From Megasphaera vaginalis (ex Bordigoni et al. 2020) (GTDB lineage Bacteria > Bacillota > Negativicutes > Veillonellales > Megasphaeraceae): a stretch of 64,000 bases of DNA. The notes beneath the pieces are model-generated. The model was given only the letters and a program-made list of their open reading frames with translations, ran no database searches and was not told the origin of the DNA. A program made the position numbers and the translations under genes. Each line of letters begins with the position of its first letter. Within the stretch, counting starts at the first letter, position 1. The stretch lies in assembly GCF_900240295.1 (NCBI RefSeq), contig NZ_OEQB01000001.1, positions 434,001 through 498,000 on the forward strand, given 5' to 3'. Below are positions 37,043-45,424 of this stretch, in pieces.

Positions 37043-37446
37043 CGAACATACACCTCTTCCGTAATCTTTTCATGCGACGAGCCGGCAAAATCAACGACAG
37101 ATATACGTTTCCACGGACTCGCCAACGCTAAATCAAAAAACACATCGCCGGGATAGGCACGATTCCAGTGAAATAACATCACCTTTTCGATCTTTTCCGC
37201 GTAAGGCTGCAGCGCCTGATCTTCAACAAAACAATACTCTGCCGGCCCTGCTTGCTGCAAAAAATCTTCCGCTATTTGCAGCTGCGCTTGCTGCGCCGCG
37301 TCAAACTGCGCAGCCGAATAGGCGTTGAGCCAAAGACGGCCGGACGCTTTTGTCAACAAATGCTGCCGCAGCACACTGTCCTGACTTTGCCGGCGTCCGT
37401 TAAAAAGCAGTCCCAATGCCGTATCAACGGCAGCCATAACGATCAT
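37039..37446 (-). CDS. Small cytosolic protein coupled to the nuclease gene
   Basis: 135 residues, no signal peptide. The C-terminal half (EKVMLFHWNRAYPGDVFFD and VVDFAGSSHEKITEEVY) recurs in uncharacterised proteins. It overlaps the nuclease by 4 bp (ATGA), which implies matched expression. An inhibitor or immunity role is conceivable but unsupported by homology. Start at 37446 with GGGAG upstream. Confidence 0.6.
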   Translation of the reverse strand: MIVMAAVDTALGLLFNGRRQSQDSVLRQHLLTKASGRLWLNAYSAAQFDAAQQAQLQIAEDFLQQAGPAEYCFVEDQALQPYAEKIEKVMLFHWNRAYPGDVFFDLALASPWKRISVVDFAGSSHEKITEEVYVR

Positions 37447-37505
37447 CGTAAACGCTCCCTTCCCTCTTTTTCTGCTGTAAGCATACCACGTTCCCGGCCG
37501 GCCTT

Positions 37506-37545
37506 AAAAAGCACATTACCGACCAGAAAGCTGCCGATAATGTGC
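37506..37545 (-). terminator. Terminator after the WG-repeat gene
   Basis: Minus strand stem starting GCACATTATCGGCAG and ending TCGGTAATGTGC, followed by TTTTT. It begins about 7 bp after the stop. Confidence 0.8.
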
Positions 37546-37551
37546 GTATCA

Positions 37552-39077
37552 TTAAACTAAATCCAAATCGTCATACTGCGGCTGAACCAGCCAACGGCCT
37601 TGGCCGTCCACGACGCCCCAAAGCTTGCCGACTTGGACGGGACTTACGCCGTTGCGGAAATTCTTCACCTTCGTAATCGTTCCTGCCGGAGCCGTAAAGA
37701 GAACCTGTCCGTTTTGGTCGATAATCGCATAATTTTTCTTTTCATCGAAACGCCACGTCCGATTTTCTACGCCGAAGGGCATGACCGTTATCCCTTTCGC
37801 TACTGTATTGACGCTTTCGCCCGTCGTTTCATCGACAAGATATCGCGTTTCCCCTCGCTGCAAGAGCATCCGTTCGGAGCCCAAAAATGTGATCGCATCG
37901 TAGGCGAAAGGCGCGACTTGGGCGCCGTCGACCATACTGAAGACGCCGTATTTTCCGTTGCCCTTGTCTTTCAGCGAAACGAGCCCGCCCAAGTCATCGA
38001 GTGTTCCCTGATCGATGACATAATCAGCCGGCCCGATGAGAGCTTGTCCCTGTCGATTGACAAAGGAAAGCTTGCCCTTATTTTTGACAAAGGTGCCGAA
38101 GGCTGTCATCGGATAGACTTCGTCGAGTTTGCTGTCGATGACGATATGTCCCTGCCGGTCGATATAACCGCGTTTGACGCCATCATAGGTCAGGCCGCCA
38201 TAGAGGCCGGGATCGTAGCCTGATTGAAAGAACTGCCAATGACGACTCCCAACAGCGAGCCCCAATTAAAGCCTTGTACGTGCCGTCTGTATTCGGCCAA
38301 GCCGTTATCAAAAGCATACAGTTCATCGTACGGCGCAACAAAGACTTCCGCCCCGCTGCGATCGATGGCGACTTTCTTGCCTGCTTGATTCTTAACGAAG
38401 GCCAAGCCTTCACTGAAGCCCGTATATACCTCTTTATACGCCGGTGCAATGACGACGTTGCCGCTGCGGTCTAAAAAGCCGTATTTCCCTTTATCTTTGA
38501 AAGGCAGCAAGACATCGGCTTCATCGCTTGGCGCCGTTGTCGCTGTCACTGTCGCCGTCTCGGGTAGAGGTCGCCCCTGTTTATCGACAAACGTCCAGTC
38601 CTTCTTTTCCTTTGCCAAAAAGATGCCGCCTTGATCATAGGCCAATTCTTTATACTGCGGCACAATCAATGTCTGCCCGTTCGTGCCGATAAGGCCCCAC
38701 TTTCCTTTAACCTTGACTCTGGCTAAGACGCCGTCTTTGTAATTGCGGTCATACTCCTGGCGGATCTTTTCCGGCAGGGAAGACGCTGCGTAAGGAATTT
38801 GATGCAGTTTCATCTGCGGCAAGTAGGGCGCAGTGAGTTTGCCGGCTTCTTGACTGACCCGTTCCTCGCCGATCGTCTTCGTCATCGACACCGTCGACTG
38901 CACCGCGCTGTCCTGACGCTTATACGAAGTCGTTTCGGACGACACCGTCTGTGAGGACACTTCATGATGTTCATGACTATACAGATCGGCCGGTTCTGCC
39001 GCCTGCACACCTGAGTACGCGACAGCGCCGAACAGGCTGAGGGCTACTGCCAGCGATAGATATCGTTTGGTTTTCAT
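37552..39077 (-). pseudogene. Secreted WG-repeat protein, broken by one frameshift
   Basis: A signal peptide (start 39077, AGAGGT upstream) leads into WG-type beta repeats such as KWGLIGTNGQTLIVPQYKEL and KYGFLDRSGNVVIAPAYKEV. The first frame ends at 38190. The repeats continue in another frame down to 37552 (GYIDRQGHIVIDSKLDEV, WGVVDGQGRWLVQPQYDDL). The junction lies at the run of three A/T at 38227-38229: one extra base there restores SSFQSGYDPGLYGG in frame and a protein of about 508 residues. Either a real inactivation, phase variation, or a sequencing error. The function of WG repeats is unknown. Confidence 0.8.
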
Positions 39078-39141
39078 TCCCAAATACCTCTTTCTCATTC
39101 ATTTTCATTGATTGCCATTGATAAGCAATGAATATAATTTT

Positions 39142-39147
39142 ATTATA
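39142..39147 (-). promoter_or_regulatory. -10 box of the WG-repeat gene
   Basis: TATAAT on the minus strand about 65 bp upstream of the start, in an AT-rich stretch with repeated CATTG words. Confidence 0.4.
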
Positions 39148-39173
39148 TCAATAAATCGGGAAAACGCATAGAA

Positions 39174-39209
39174 AAAAGCATTCTTCATGAACTCATGAAG
39201 AATGCTTTT
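39174..39209 (-). terminator. Terminator after the secreted-protein gene
   Basis: 17-bp arms AAAAGCATTCTTCATGA / TCATGAAGAATGCTTTT followed by T-run on the minus strand. Confidence 0.9.
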
Positions 39210-39239
39210 GCGTGCATACACCAGATCAGCCTTCTGTCC

Positions 39240-39677
39240 TTACAGCTTGATATCGATAATGGCGGAGACGCCGACGCCTTGAATGCGGCTGGCTCCGGAC
39301 GGATTGACGTTGTCGACGGGAACCAGTCCTTTGACTCTGGCAATGCCGTTAAAGCTGGCTTCCAGCTGGGCCACGGCCTTGACCTGATCGACCTCTTCCG
39401 TCGGCCCCGTCACCTGCGCCGCGCCGACATAGCCGCTGGTGCCGATACTGACAATAGGCACGACTTTTGTGGCATACGTCGTACTCAGATTGTTTTGCCG
39501 CAACAGATTATTCAAAAACGTATTGATCTGTGAACCATATTTATCTACAACAAAAGATATACCGCCGAGCTTCAGCAGACTGCCGAGACTGAAAGCCTGT
39601 GACGTCATGACCGATCCGGCAGAAAAACTGCACACCGATAAAGCAACTGCAGCTACAATCAATTTCTTTTTCATCAT
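39240..39677 (-). CDS. Small secreted protein, unknown function
   Basis: 145 residues. Clear signal peptide (KKKLIVAAVALSVCSFSAGS). The mature part is Gly/Val-rich with conserved-looking GGISFVVDKYGSQINTFLNNLL and a C-terminal IQGVGVSAIIDIKL. I do not recognise it. GGAGGTG lies upstream; start at 39677 or 39674. It has an extended -10 promoter at 39711-39719. Confidence 0.65.
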   Translation of the reverse strand: MMKKKLIVAAVALSVCSFSAGSVMTSQAFSLGSLLKLGGISFVVDKYGSQINTFLNNLLRQNNLSTTYATKVVPIVSIGTSGYVGAAQVTGPTEEVDQVKAVAQLEASFNGIARVKGLVPVDNVNPSGASRIQGVGVSAIIDIKL

Positions 39678-39710
39678 GAACACCTCCCGTATTCTCGTAA
39701 TGACGATATT

Positions 39711-39719
39711 ATTATACCA
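39711..39719 (-). promoter_or_regulatory. Extended -10 promoter of the secreted-protein gene
   Basis: Minus strand TGG-TATAAT 34 bp upstream of the start. Confidence 0.6.
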
Positions 39720-39832
39720 AAAAAAGCGGTTGTCCGTCTCATCGTTTGCGCACGTTGAAAAGAAATTGTGCGAAAACGCACTTGATACCGCAGTTTTTAT
39801 CACAAAACGCGAACAAAACCGTAACCAAACCG

Positions 39833-40183
39833 TTACAACTCCGTCCACAAGACGGCCTGCAGATCGACGCAGCCGTTACCCTTGAAAGGCACGCCTTCCG
39901 CGGCTAACAGCTGCCGCTGACCGGACCACGTAGGCGCGAGGCGTCCGGCGTGATTGACGACGCGATGACAGGGATAGGCTCCGTAAAAGGCGCTCCGGCT
40001 CAGGACTTTACCGACCAAACGGGCATTGTGCTCCCTGCCGATGAGACGGGCAATCTGCCCGTATGTCGCCACCTTTCCCGGCGGAATCTCGGCAACGACG
40101 GCTAATATCTCATAAACAAGGTCATCAGTAAGCACTGTTTCCTTCTTTTTTCCCATGTCGAAAGCTGCCGCATATCGCCGCAT
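39833..40183 (-). CDS. MGMT-family DNA-repair-like protein
   Basis: About 116 residues. It is the C-terminal domain of O6-methylguanine methyltransferases: PPGKVATYGQIARLIG and the alkyl-acceptor motif YPCHRVVNHAGR, followed by LLAAEGVPF. The Cys is present, unlike the Trp of the ATL proteins. It lacks the usual N-terminal domain, so repair or recognition are both possible. The start is uncertain (40183, 40156 or 40234). Confidence 0.8.
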   Translation of the reverse strand: MRRYAAAFDMGKKKETVLTDDLVYEILAVVAEIPPGKVATYGQIARLIGREHNARLVGKVLSRSAFYGAYPCHRVVNHAGRLAPTWSGQRQLLAAEGVPFKGNGCVDLQAVLWTEL

Positions 40184-40234
40184 TCTTCGTTTCACCTGTC
40201 CTTTCAAACACTGCAATACCTGCCGCTCCGCCAC

Positions 40235-40795
40235 TTACGGCAGCTGACCGAAACGGACCGGCTGCTGCGGCACATCGGGAGAGCCGATTTCTTTGTCCAT
40301 CCAAATCATATCATACCAGTGATCAAGCTTGTAAGCGCAGCGATGAAATCTGCCGTCCTGCACAAAACCGGGATGAGCAGGGAGCTGCATACTGTTGCGT
40401 GTCAACCAGGCATCCGCTTCCACCGGCTATGTAAAGCAGGCATACAGATTCCGTATCCCCATAGACTGCAGTCTGTCTGCAAGCGCCGTATACAGAAAAC
40501 GGGCAAGCCCACTTTCTGCCGGGACCGATCCAGATAGCTGCGCACTGCACAGAACCAATCGTAAGCCGCCCGACCGGCAAAAGGACTGGCGCAGGCATAA
40601 CCGTCATCCTATCGCCGCAGCCCAGGACGAGATAAGGATATCGCCACGGTGTCTGCGCAATCCGCCGCTCGAACTCCGCTTCTCTCAGCACATCGTATTC
40701 GAAGGTGATCGCCGTTCGCTCCATATAACAGGTATCGCCCGTATAGCCGCCGCATCTGCCGCCGGCGCCGTTCTGATATACGGTTCCGTTGCCAT
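40235..40795 (-). pseudogene. Decayed GNAT acetyltransferase (phosphinothricin acetyltransferase-like)
   Basis: A GNAT enzyme is readable only by hopping frames. Pieces in order are RTAPAADAAAIRAI, ERTAITFEYDVLREAEFERR with WRYPYLV, GYACASPFAGRAAYDWF with SYLDRSRQK, YTALADRLQSMGIRNLYAC, and after an in-frame TAG, WLTRNSMQLPAHPGF with GRFHRCAYKLDHWYDMIWM. They align with the PAT family. At least three frameshifts and one stop codon break it. Old loss of function. Confidence 0.8.
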
Positions 40796-41119
40796 GTTCT
40801 GCTTCTCTCTGTATATGCTCCCGCCATCTCCCGTCTTTTAAGTGGCCAATTGATCATCGTTCCCTTTGCCGCTCCCGTGTTTGCAGGAACACATCGCGTG
40901 CTGTCTCTGCCGGCAGCGATTACAGCGCGCAGCAAGGGGCGCTTCCTTCTTAAGCTACAATAAAAAACAAGGCGACGCAACGGTATCGGTAACGCCTGTA
41001 TCGCAGTTCCCGCCACTGGCCTGAAAGGGAAAACGATTGCGGCACCGTATCCGTCACTTAAAACAGGGCATACCGCCAACGGTACGCCCTGTTTGCTCAT
41101 CCTGTCTGAAACGGCAAGA
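40796..41119. other. 324-bp intergenic stretch without a gene
   Basis: Between the decayed acetyltransferase and the small ORF. It contains the terminator at 41061-41094; otherwise nothing recognised. Confidence 0.5.
41061..41094 (-). terminator. Terminator of the crotonase transcript
   Basis: 15-bp arms AAACAGGGCATACCG / CGGTACGCCCTGTTT (one GU or mismatch), 4-nt loop, followed on the minus strand by TTTTAA. It lies 26 bp after the small ORF. Confidence 0.8.
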
Positions 41120-41260
41120 CTACATCATACTGCCGTCCGTATCGGGAACGAAGAAATCCGCTGCCGGGCAGAAACGACTGTCTTCGACAATATACTTCGG
41201 AACCGATTCGCGCAGTACCAATCCGTCCGAGGTAATAGCAACGCAACGCCGCTCCGGCAT
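41120..41260 (-). CDS. Possible 46-residue small protein between crotonase and its terminator
   Basis: The frame MPERRCVAITSDGL...PDTDGSMM ends at TAG at 41120. It is in the same frame as the upstream crotonase, 33 bp after that stop. Codon choice (GAA, GAC, CCG, TTC) matches neighbours. It sits inside the transcript before the terminator. The ribosome site (AAGGCG) is weak and far from the ATG, so the start is uncertain. No family recognised. Confidence 0.4.
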   Translation of the reverse strand: MPERRCVAITSDGLVLRESVPKYIVEDSRFCPAADFFVPDTDGSMM

Positions 41261-41293
41261 GATATCGATTACCCACGCCTTACCGACTTCAGC

Positions 41294-42088
41294 CTATTTT
41301 CCGGTGAACTGCGCCTGTCTCTTTTCCATAAAAGCTTTACAGCCCTCTTGGAAATCCAGAGAAGCGGCGCACTCACGCTGCGTCGGCACCTCCGTTTCGT
41401 CGAGCCACTGCTGATAATCGGCATATACCGCCGCATAGATCTGTTTCTTGATGTTCTTGTACGCGATTAACGGTCCTGCGGCGATCTTGGCGGCGAATTT
41501 CATCGTTTCCCCATCCAATTCGGCAACAGATGTCACCTTGCAGGCCAATCCCAAATCTCTGGCTTCTTCCGCCCCTACCGGCCGCCCCGTAGCGGCCAGT
41601 TCCATCGTCCGGGACGCGCCGATCATCTTGGACAGCAAGTAGGTCGCCCCCGTATCGGGAACCAGCCCCAAATTGACAAAAGCGAGAATAAACTTGGCAT
41701 TATCGGCGCAAATCAGGAAGTCACCGCCGAGGGCCAGGCTCACGCCGGCACCGGCAGCCGCACCGCTGACAGAAGTAATAACGATCTTGCTCATCCGTTT
41801 CATCCAGTCGGCCACATCGCCAACCTTACTGATCAGCCCGTCCATATTAACTTCGCCGCCGGCCTGTATGAGCTGGTAAAAATAGCCGATGTCACCGCCG
41901 GCGGAAAAAGCCTTTTCCTGACCTTTCAGCACAACCGCTCCGACTTGCGGATCACGCTCTGCCGCTTCAAGCGCAGACATGAGTTCTGCAGCCATTTGTT
42001 CGTCAATGGCATTGAGATTTTTCATGTAATTCATCGTAATAACGGCAACGCCCCGATCCACCGAATAAACGAGTTTCTGCAATTCCAT
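41294..42088 (-). CDS. Enoyl-CoA hydratase/isomerase (PaaG-like crotonase)
   Basis: 264 residues. Crotonase motifs are AFSAGGDIGYF (oxyanion hole), GAAAGAGVSLALGGDF, and AFVNLGLVPDTGATYLL. The Asp in VPDTG fits PaaG-type ring-opening or delta-isomerase members more than classic hydratases with two Glu. Substrate unknown. GGAGG lies 7 nt before the ATG at 42088. It has a strong promoter. Confidence 0.9.
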   Translation of the reverse strand: MELQKLVYSVDRGVAVITMNYMKNLNAIDEQMAAELMSALEAAERDPQVGAVVLKGQEKAFSAGGDIGYFYQLIQAGGEVNMDGLISKVGDVADWMKRMSKIVITSVSGAAAGAGVSLALGGDFLICADNAKFILAFVNLGLVPDTGATYLLSKMIGASRTMELAATGRPVGAEEARDLGLACKVTSVAELDGETMKFAAKIAAGPLIAYKNIKKQIYAAVYADYQQWLDETEVPTQRECAASLDFQEGCKAFMEKRQAQFTGK

Positions 42089-42141
42089 CATGATCCCTCC
42101 CAAGCATATCCGCACAAAAATCACTGTATTTGTATATTTTC

Positions 42142-42170
42142 AGTATAAAACAAATCTTTTTCTGTGACAA
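42142..42170 (-). promoter_or_regulatory. Promoter of the crotonase gene
   Basis: Minus strand TTGTCA (42165-42170), 17-bp spacer, TATACT (42142-42147). Confidence 0.7.
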
Positions 42171-42321
42171 CGGGAATATATCCATTGCATTATTTTTATA
42201 TTGCATCATCATCTATTTTTATCTGTCACTCAACCGCCTGTCGGTACCTGTTCGCAACATTTTAATCGGTCCCCGATTTCGAAAGCTGCGTTACCGACCC
42301 CAAATCCGTCCCAGCGTCATT

Positions 42322-42597
42322 TTACAGATAAAGGAACAGCACGACAAGCGCACCGTGTACCATCAGCAAAAACGGAACGCCGTATGCGAACGTGAAGTGC
42401 CGTGTCTTGTGGCGGAACAGGTTCATCGCCAGGAGCGCCCCGACACTGCCGCCAAGTGCCGCCGTCCCTAAAAGCAAGAACTCCGACAAACGCCAGCGAT
42501 GCCGTACGGCGCAGTACTTGTCCCAACCGTAAAGGCAGAAAGTTAGAATATTAATAGCCATAAAGCCATATATAAAGAATCTACTCATATCCATCAT
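42322..42597 (-). CDS. DUF1294-family small membrane protein
   Basis: 91 residues, three hydrophobic segments. Family motifs are YGWDKYCAVRHRWRLSE, ALGGSVGALLAM and FRHKTRHFTF. Function unknown. Start 42597 chosen by GGGAG 7 nt upstream; the frame extends to 42630. Confidence 0.8.
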   Translation of the reverse strand: MMDMSRFFIYGFMAINILTFCLYGWDKYCAVRHRWRLSEFLLLGTAALGGSVGALLAMNLFRHKTRHFTFAYGVPFLLMVHGALVVLFLYL

Positions 42598-42859
42598 TCC
42601 CATGCTCCCATTTACCTGATCATACGGCACATTTCTTATCTGCCTGCCTTTTTATCATTATAATCCCGCCGTTGTCTTGATTCAACAGGATGGAAATGAC
42701 GTTACTACAGCTCCTCATCCGAAAGCCTTTCTCTCCCCTGTCTTCTGTCGGTAATTCCCGCGCTTTTATCTGCCTCTTCATTGACTGCGTTCGACTGGTA
42801 ACGAAAACGATCTCACCGGTATAAAAAGAAGCGCTGTGAAAACGCGCCGCAAGGTCTAT

Positions 42860-42878
42860 CCCATATCCCCCCTATGGG
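42860..42878. promoter_or_regulatory. Probable Ni/Co-sensor (CsoR/RcnR-type) operator
   Basis: CCCATATCCCCCCTATGGG: a C6 tract flanked by A/T-rich inverted arms. CsoR/RcnR/InrS-type sensors bind G/C tracts flanked by such A/T arms. It abuts the -35 box of cbiM. Assignment is by form and context. Confidence 0.5.
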
Positions 42879-42879
42879 C

Positions 42880-42908
42880 TTAAATTTATCTGTCGTTTCC
42901 AGTACAAT
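42880..42908 (+). promoter_or_regulatory. Promoter of cbiM-cbiQ-cbiO
   Basis: TTAAAT (42880-42885), 17-bp spacer, TACAAT (42903-42908). Confidence 0.5.
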
Positions 42909-42946
42909 TAAGTGTAAGTTTATTTTGCAAGAAAAGAGGCTGAACC

Positions 42947-43954
42947 ATGCATATTCCGGAAAACTATCTAAGCCCTTCCACCTGTGGTATCTTTGACGCG
43001 TTGATGGTCCCTGTCTGGCTCATTTCCGTCAGAAAGGTACGCGAAGACATTCCTCGTGAAAAACTGCCGCTTTTGGGCATTGCTGCAGCCCTCTCCTTCC
43101 TGAGTATGATGATCAACATTCCTCTGCCGGGCGGTACGACGGGACACGCCGTAGGCGGCACATTGATTGCTATTCTCTTCGGCCCTTACGCAGCCTGCCT
43201 CGCCATCAGCATTGCGCTGTTCATACAGGCCTTATTCTTCGGTGACGGAGGCATACTGGCTTTCGGAGCAAATTGCTTTAATATGGCCTTCATTTTACCT
43301 TTCATCGGTTATTTTACCTATGACAAGTTAAAAAAGAAAATTCCCGCCGGCCTTGCCGCATCTATCGCCGCCTATATCGGGATCAATGCCGCAGCCTTAT
43401 TGGCCGCTGTGGAATTCGGCATCCAGCCGCTGCTGTTTACAGACGGAGCCGGACAAGCCCTTTATTGCCCATACCCTCTCCAAATCTCCGTCCCGGCGAT
43501 GATGCTCGGACATCTGACTCTTTTCGGTTTAGCCGAGGCCATATTTACAACGGCTGTCCTATCTTACATCCGCAAAACTTCACCAAATCTGTTCACGCTG
43601 AATGGCCCGAGCCGTTCCGACAAATCCGTGTTGGCTCTTCTGGGAGCGCTGATCCTGGCTACGCCCTTAGGACTGCTGTCCGCCGGTACGGCCTGGGGCG
43701 AATGGGCTCCTGAAGAATTGGCCGACACGACATACTTTGGCACGGCCTTGGGCTATACGCCGTCAGGTATGGAAAACGGTTTTTCCTTTACTTCCTTCCT
43801 GCCCGATTACACCGTTGCCGGTCTCCCCGACGAACTCGGTTATATGCTGTCCGCCGTAATTGGGACAGCGCTGCTCATGATTATCTTTAAACTCGTCCCT
43901 ACTTTTATGCCGCCGCGCGCCCATGCCAAGACGACGGTTCACCGCGACAGCTGA
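42947..43954 (+). CDS. cbiM: ECF transporter substrate-binding protein CbiM with CbiN-like C-terminus
   Basis: 335-residue membrane protein that selects Co2+ (or Ni2+). The N-terminus MHIPENYLSPSTC supplies the Met-His metal site of the CbiM/NikM family, and GGTTGHAVGGTL is conserved. The C-terminal ~110 residues (LLGALILATPLGLLSAGTAWGEW) match the PDGLE/CbiN-like domain, so the usual separate cbiN is fused. GAGG 7 nt upstream. First gene of cbiM-cbiQ-cbiO. Confidence 0.92.
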   Translation: MHIPENYLSPSTCGIFDALMVPVWLISVRKVREDIPREKLPLLGIAAALSFLSMMINIPLPGGTTGHAVGGTLIAILFGPYAACLAISIALFIQALFFGDGGILAFGANCFNMAFILPFIGYFTYDKLKKKIPAGLAASIAAYIGINAAALLAAVEFGIQPLLFTDGAGQALYCPYPLQISVPAMMLGHLTLFGLAEAIFTTAVLSYIRKTSPNLFTLNGPSRSDKSVLALLGALILATPLGLLSAGTAWGEWAPEELADTTYFGTALGYTPSGMENGFSFTSFLPDYTVAGLPDELGYMLSAVIGTALLMIIFKLVPTFMPPRAHAKTTVHRDS

Positions 43955-43967
43955 GGAGGTCATGACC

Positions 43968-44774
43968 GTGGAACTTCCAACATGGGTCAAGCGCGAAGAA
44001 TCTTATAATCCCGGTACAGACCGGGATTATTTTATTTCCCGTTCCCTCTTGCGACTGTTTTCTGTCCTCGCCTCCCTGCGCAACCAAGGCTGTCGCCGCA
44101 CCAACCCGCCCAACGCCGTCATCGCCCTTATTTTCACCTTCACCCTCAGCATCCTTATCGTCTCATCCAGAACACCGCTCTTCCTGTGGGGCGTCCTTGC
44201 CGGCGAACTCGTCTGTCTCTGCTCTTTGCCGGGCAACGTTCTGCGTGACCATCTTCGCACAGCGCTGGCGACGGCCGTCATCTCCGCCCTGATCGTCGCG
44301 CCTGCCCTGTTTCTCGGCAACGGCCGGTACGTACTGCTCTTGCCGTATAAAACGTTTCTCACCGTTACGCTGCTTTTGACCTTGCGGGAATACACCCCCT
44401 GGAACAAGCTGACCGCCGCCCTGCAGGCCTTCCACCTCCCTGTACTGGTCATTTTCATCTTTGATACGACATTGCGCTTCATCGCCTTATTAGGTGACCA
44501 GGCCGCCACCCTCCTGACAGCGCTGAAACTTCGCTCTGTCGGTCATAACCCGGCCAAGCTGCCGGCACTGGGCGGAGTGATGGGCGTCGTACTGCAAAAG
44601 TCTGCCGGCCTGTCGCAAGACACGTACGATGCCATGCGTTGCCGCTGCTTTACCGGCACGTATCTGCACGGCAAGGAAAAACGAACGAGCCCGGGCTGGC
44701 GAGACCTCATCCTACTCCTTTCGCTATCAGGCTATCTCTATTTATTTATCCGCACCGAAGGAGTGCTGCTATGA
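43968..44774 (+). CDS. cbiQ: ECF transporter transmembrane protein CbiQ
   Basis: About 268 residues, five or so membrane helices. The ATPase-coupling helices carry LRSVGHNPA and MRCRCFTG, the A-R-G-like couplers of EcfT proteins. It links CbiM to CbiO. The GTG at 43968 has AGGAGG 8 nt upstream; the ATG at 43962 is only 2 nt from that site. It overlaps cbiO by 4 bp. Confidence 0.9.
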   Translation: MELPTWVKREESYNPGTDRDYFISRSLLRLFSVLASLRNQGCRRTNPPNAVIALIFTFTLSILIVSSRTPLFLWGVLAGELVCLCSLPGNVLRDHLRTALATAVISALIVAPALFLGNGRYVLLLPYKTFLTVTLLLTLREYTPWNKLTAALQAFHLPVLVIFIFDTTLRFIALLGDQAATLLTALKLRSVGHNPAKLPALGGVMGVVLQKSAGLSQDTYDAMRCRCFTGTYLHGKEKRTSPGWRDLILLLSLSGYLYLFIRTEGVLL

Positions 44775-45424
44775 TTAACCTCGACGATATCTGCTTTGCC
44801 TACGACGAAACACCGCTCCTGGCACACGTAACCGCTACGATCGAGCAAGGGACGGCAACGCTCCTTACCGGCCCCAACGGCTTAGGGAAATCAACACTGC
44901 TCCGTATCCTGAACGGAATCATCTTCCCGCAACACGGAACCTACACCTTTGAAGGAACGATGATCACGGCGGCAAAAATGAGCGAACATCGCTATTCCAA
45001 ATGGTTTCACCAACGCCTCGGCTATGTCTGGCAAAATCCCGATTCGCAACTGTTTTGCAGCACAGTCCGCGAAGAACTGGCCTTCGGCCCGATGCAGATG
45101 GGTCTGCCTTATGAAAAAGTAAAACAACGAGTAGACGACGCCATAGAACTCCTGGGCCTGACAAAACTAACGGAACGAGCTCCGTATTCCCTGTCAGGCG
45201 GGGAAAAAAAGCGGACGGCCATCGCCGCAATCCTCACCATGAATCCGTCTGTCTGGATCTTCGATGAACCGGAAAGCCATCTCGACAAACAAGGACTGGC
45301 ATGGCTCGAAGAATTTCTGCCGAATCTGAAAAAGGCAGGTAAAACCCTCATTATCGCCACACACCACGAACACCTCATCCAACCAATAATCAATCAAACA
45401 ATCGATCTGGAAAAAACAACCTGA
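44771..45424 (+). CDS. cbiO: ECF transporter ATP-binding protein CbiO
   Basis: 217-residue ABC ATPase. Walker A GPNGLGKST, Q-loop VWQNPDSQ, signature LSGGEKKR, Walker B VWIFDEP, and the switch His in IATHHE. It powers cobalt uptake with CbiM and CbiQ. Only one ATPase subunit is encoded, as in group I ECF systems. ATGA overlap with cbiQ. The C-terminus is shorter than in many family members. Confidence 0.94.
   Translation: MINLDDICFAYDETPLLAHVTATIEQGTATLLTGPNGLGKSTLLRILNGIIFPQHGTYTFEGTMITAAKMSEHRYSKWFHQRLGYVWQNPDSQLFCSTVREELAFGPMQMGLPYEKVKQRVDDAIELLGLTKLTERAPYSLSGGEKKRTAIAAILTMNPSVWIFDEPESHLDKQGLAWLEEFLPNLKKAGKTLIIATHHEHLIQPIINQTIDLEKTT

Larger units (their letters stand above)
42598..42946. 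other. Regulatory region upstream of cbiM
   Basis: 349 bp with no gene. It holds the operator at 42860-42878 and the promoter at 42880-42908. I see no cobalamin riboswitch in it. Confidence 0.5.

Noticed and set aside
38190-39098. The two halves of the WG-repeat gene as separate genes
   Set aside because: The second half has no start site or signal peptide and continues the repeats; one base joins them.
42598-42946. Cobalamin riboswitch upstream of cbiM
   Set aside because: No B12 box or GCCACTG-like core found.
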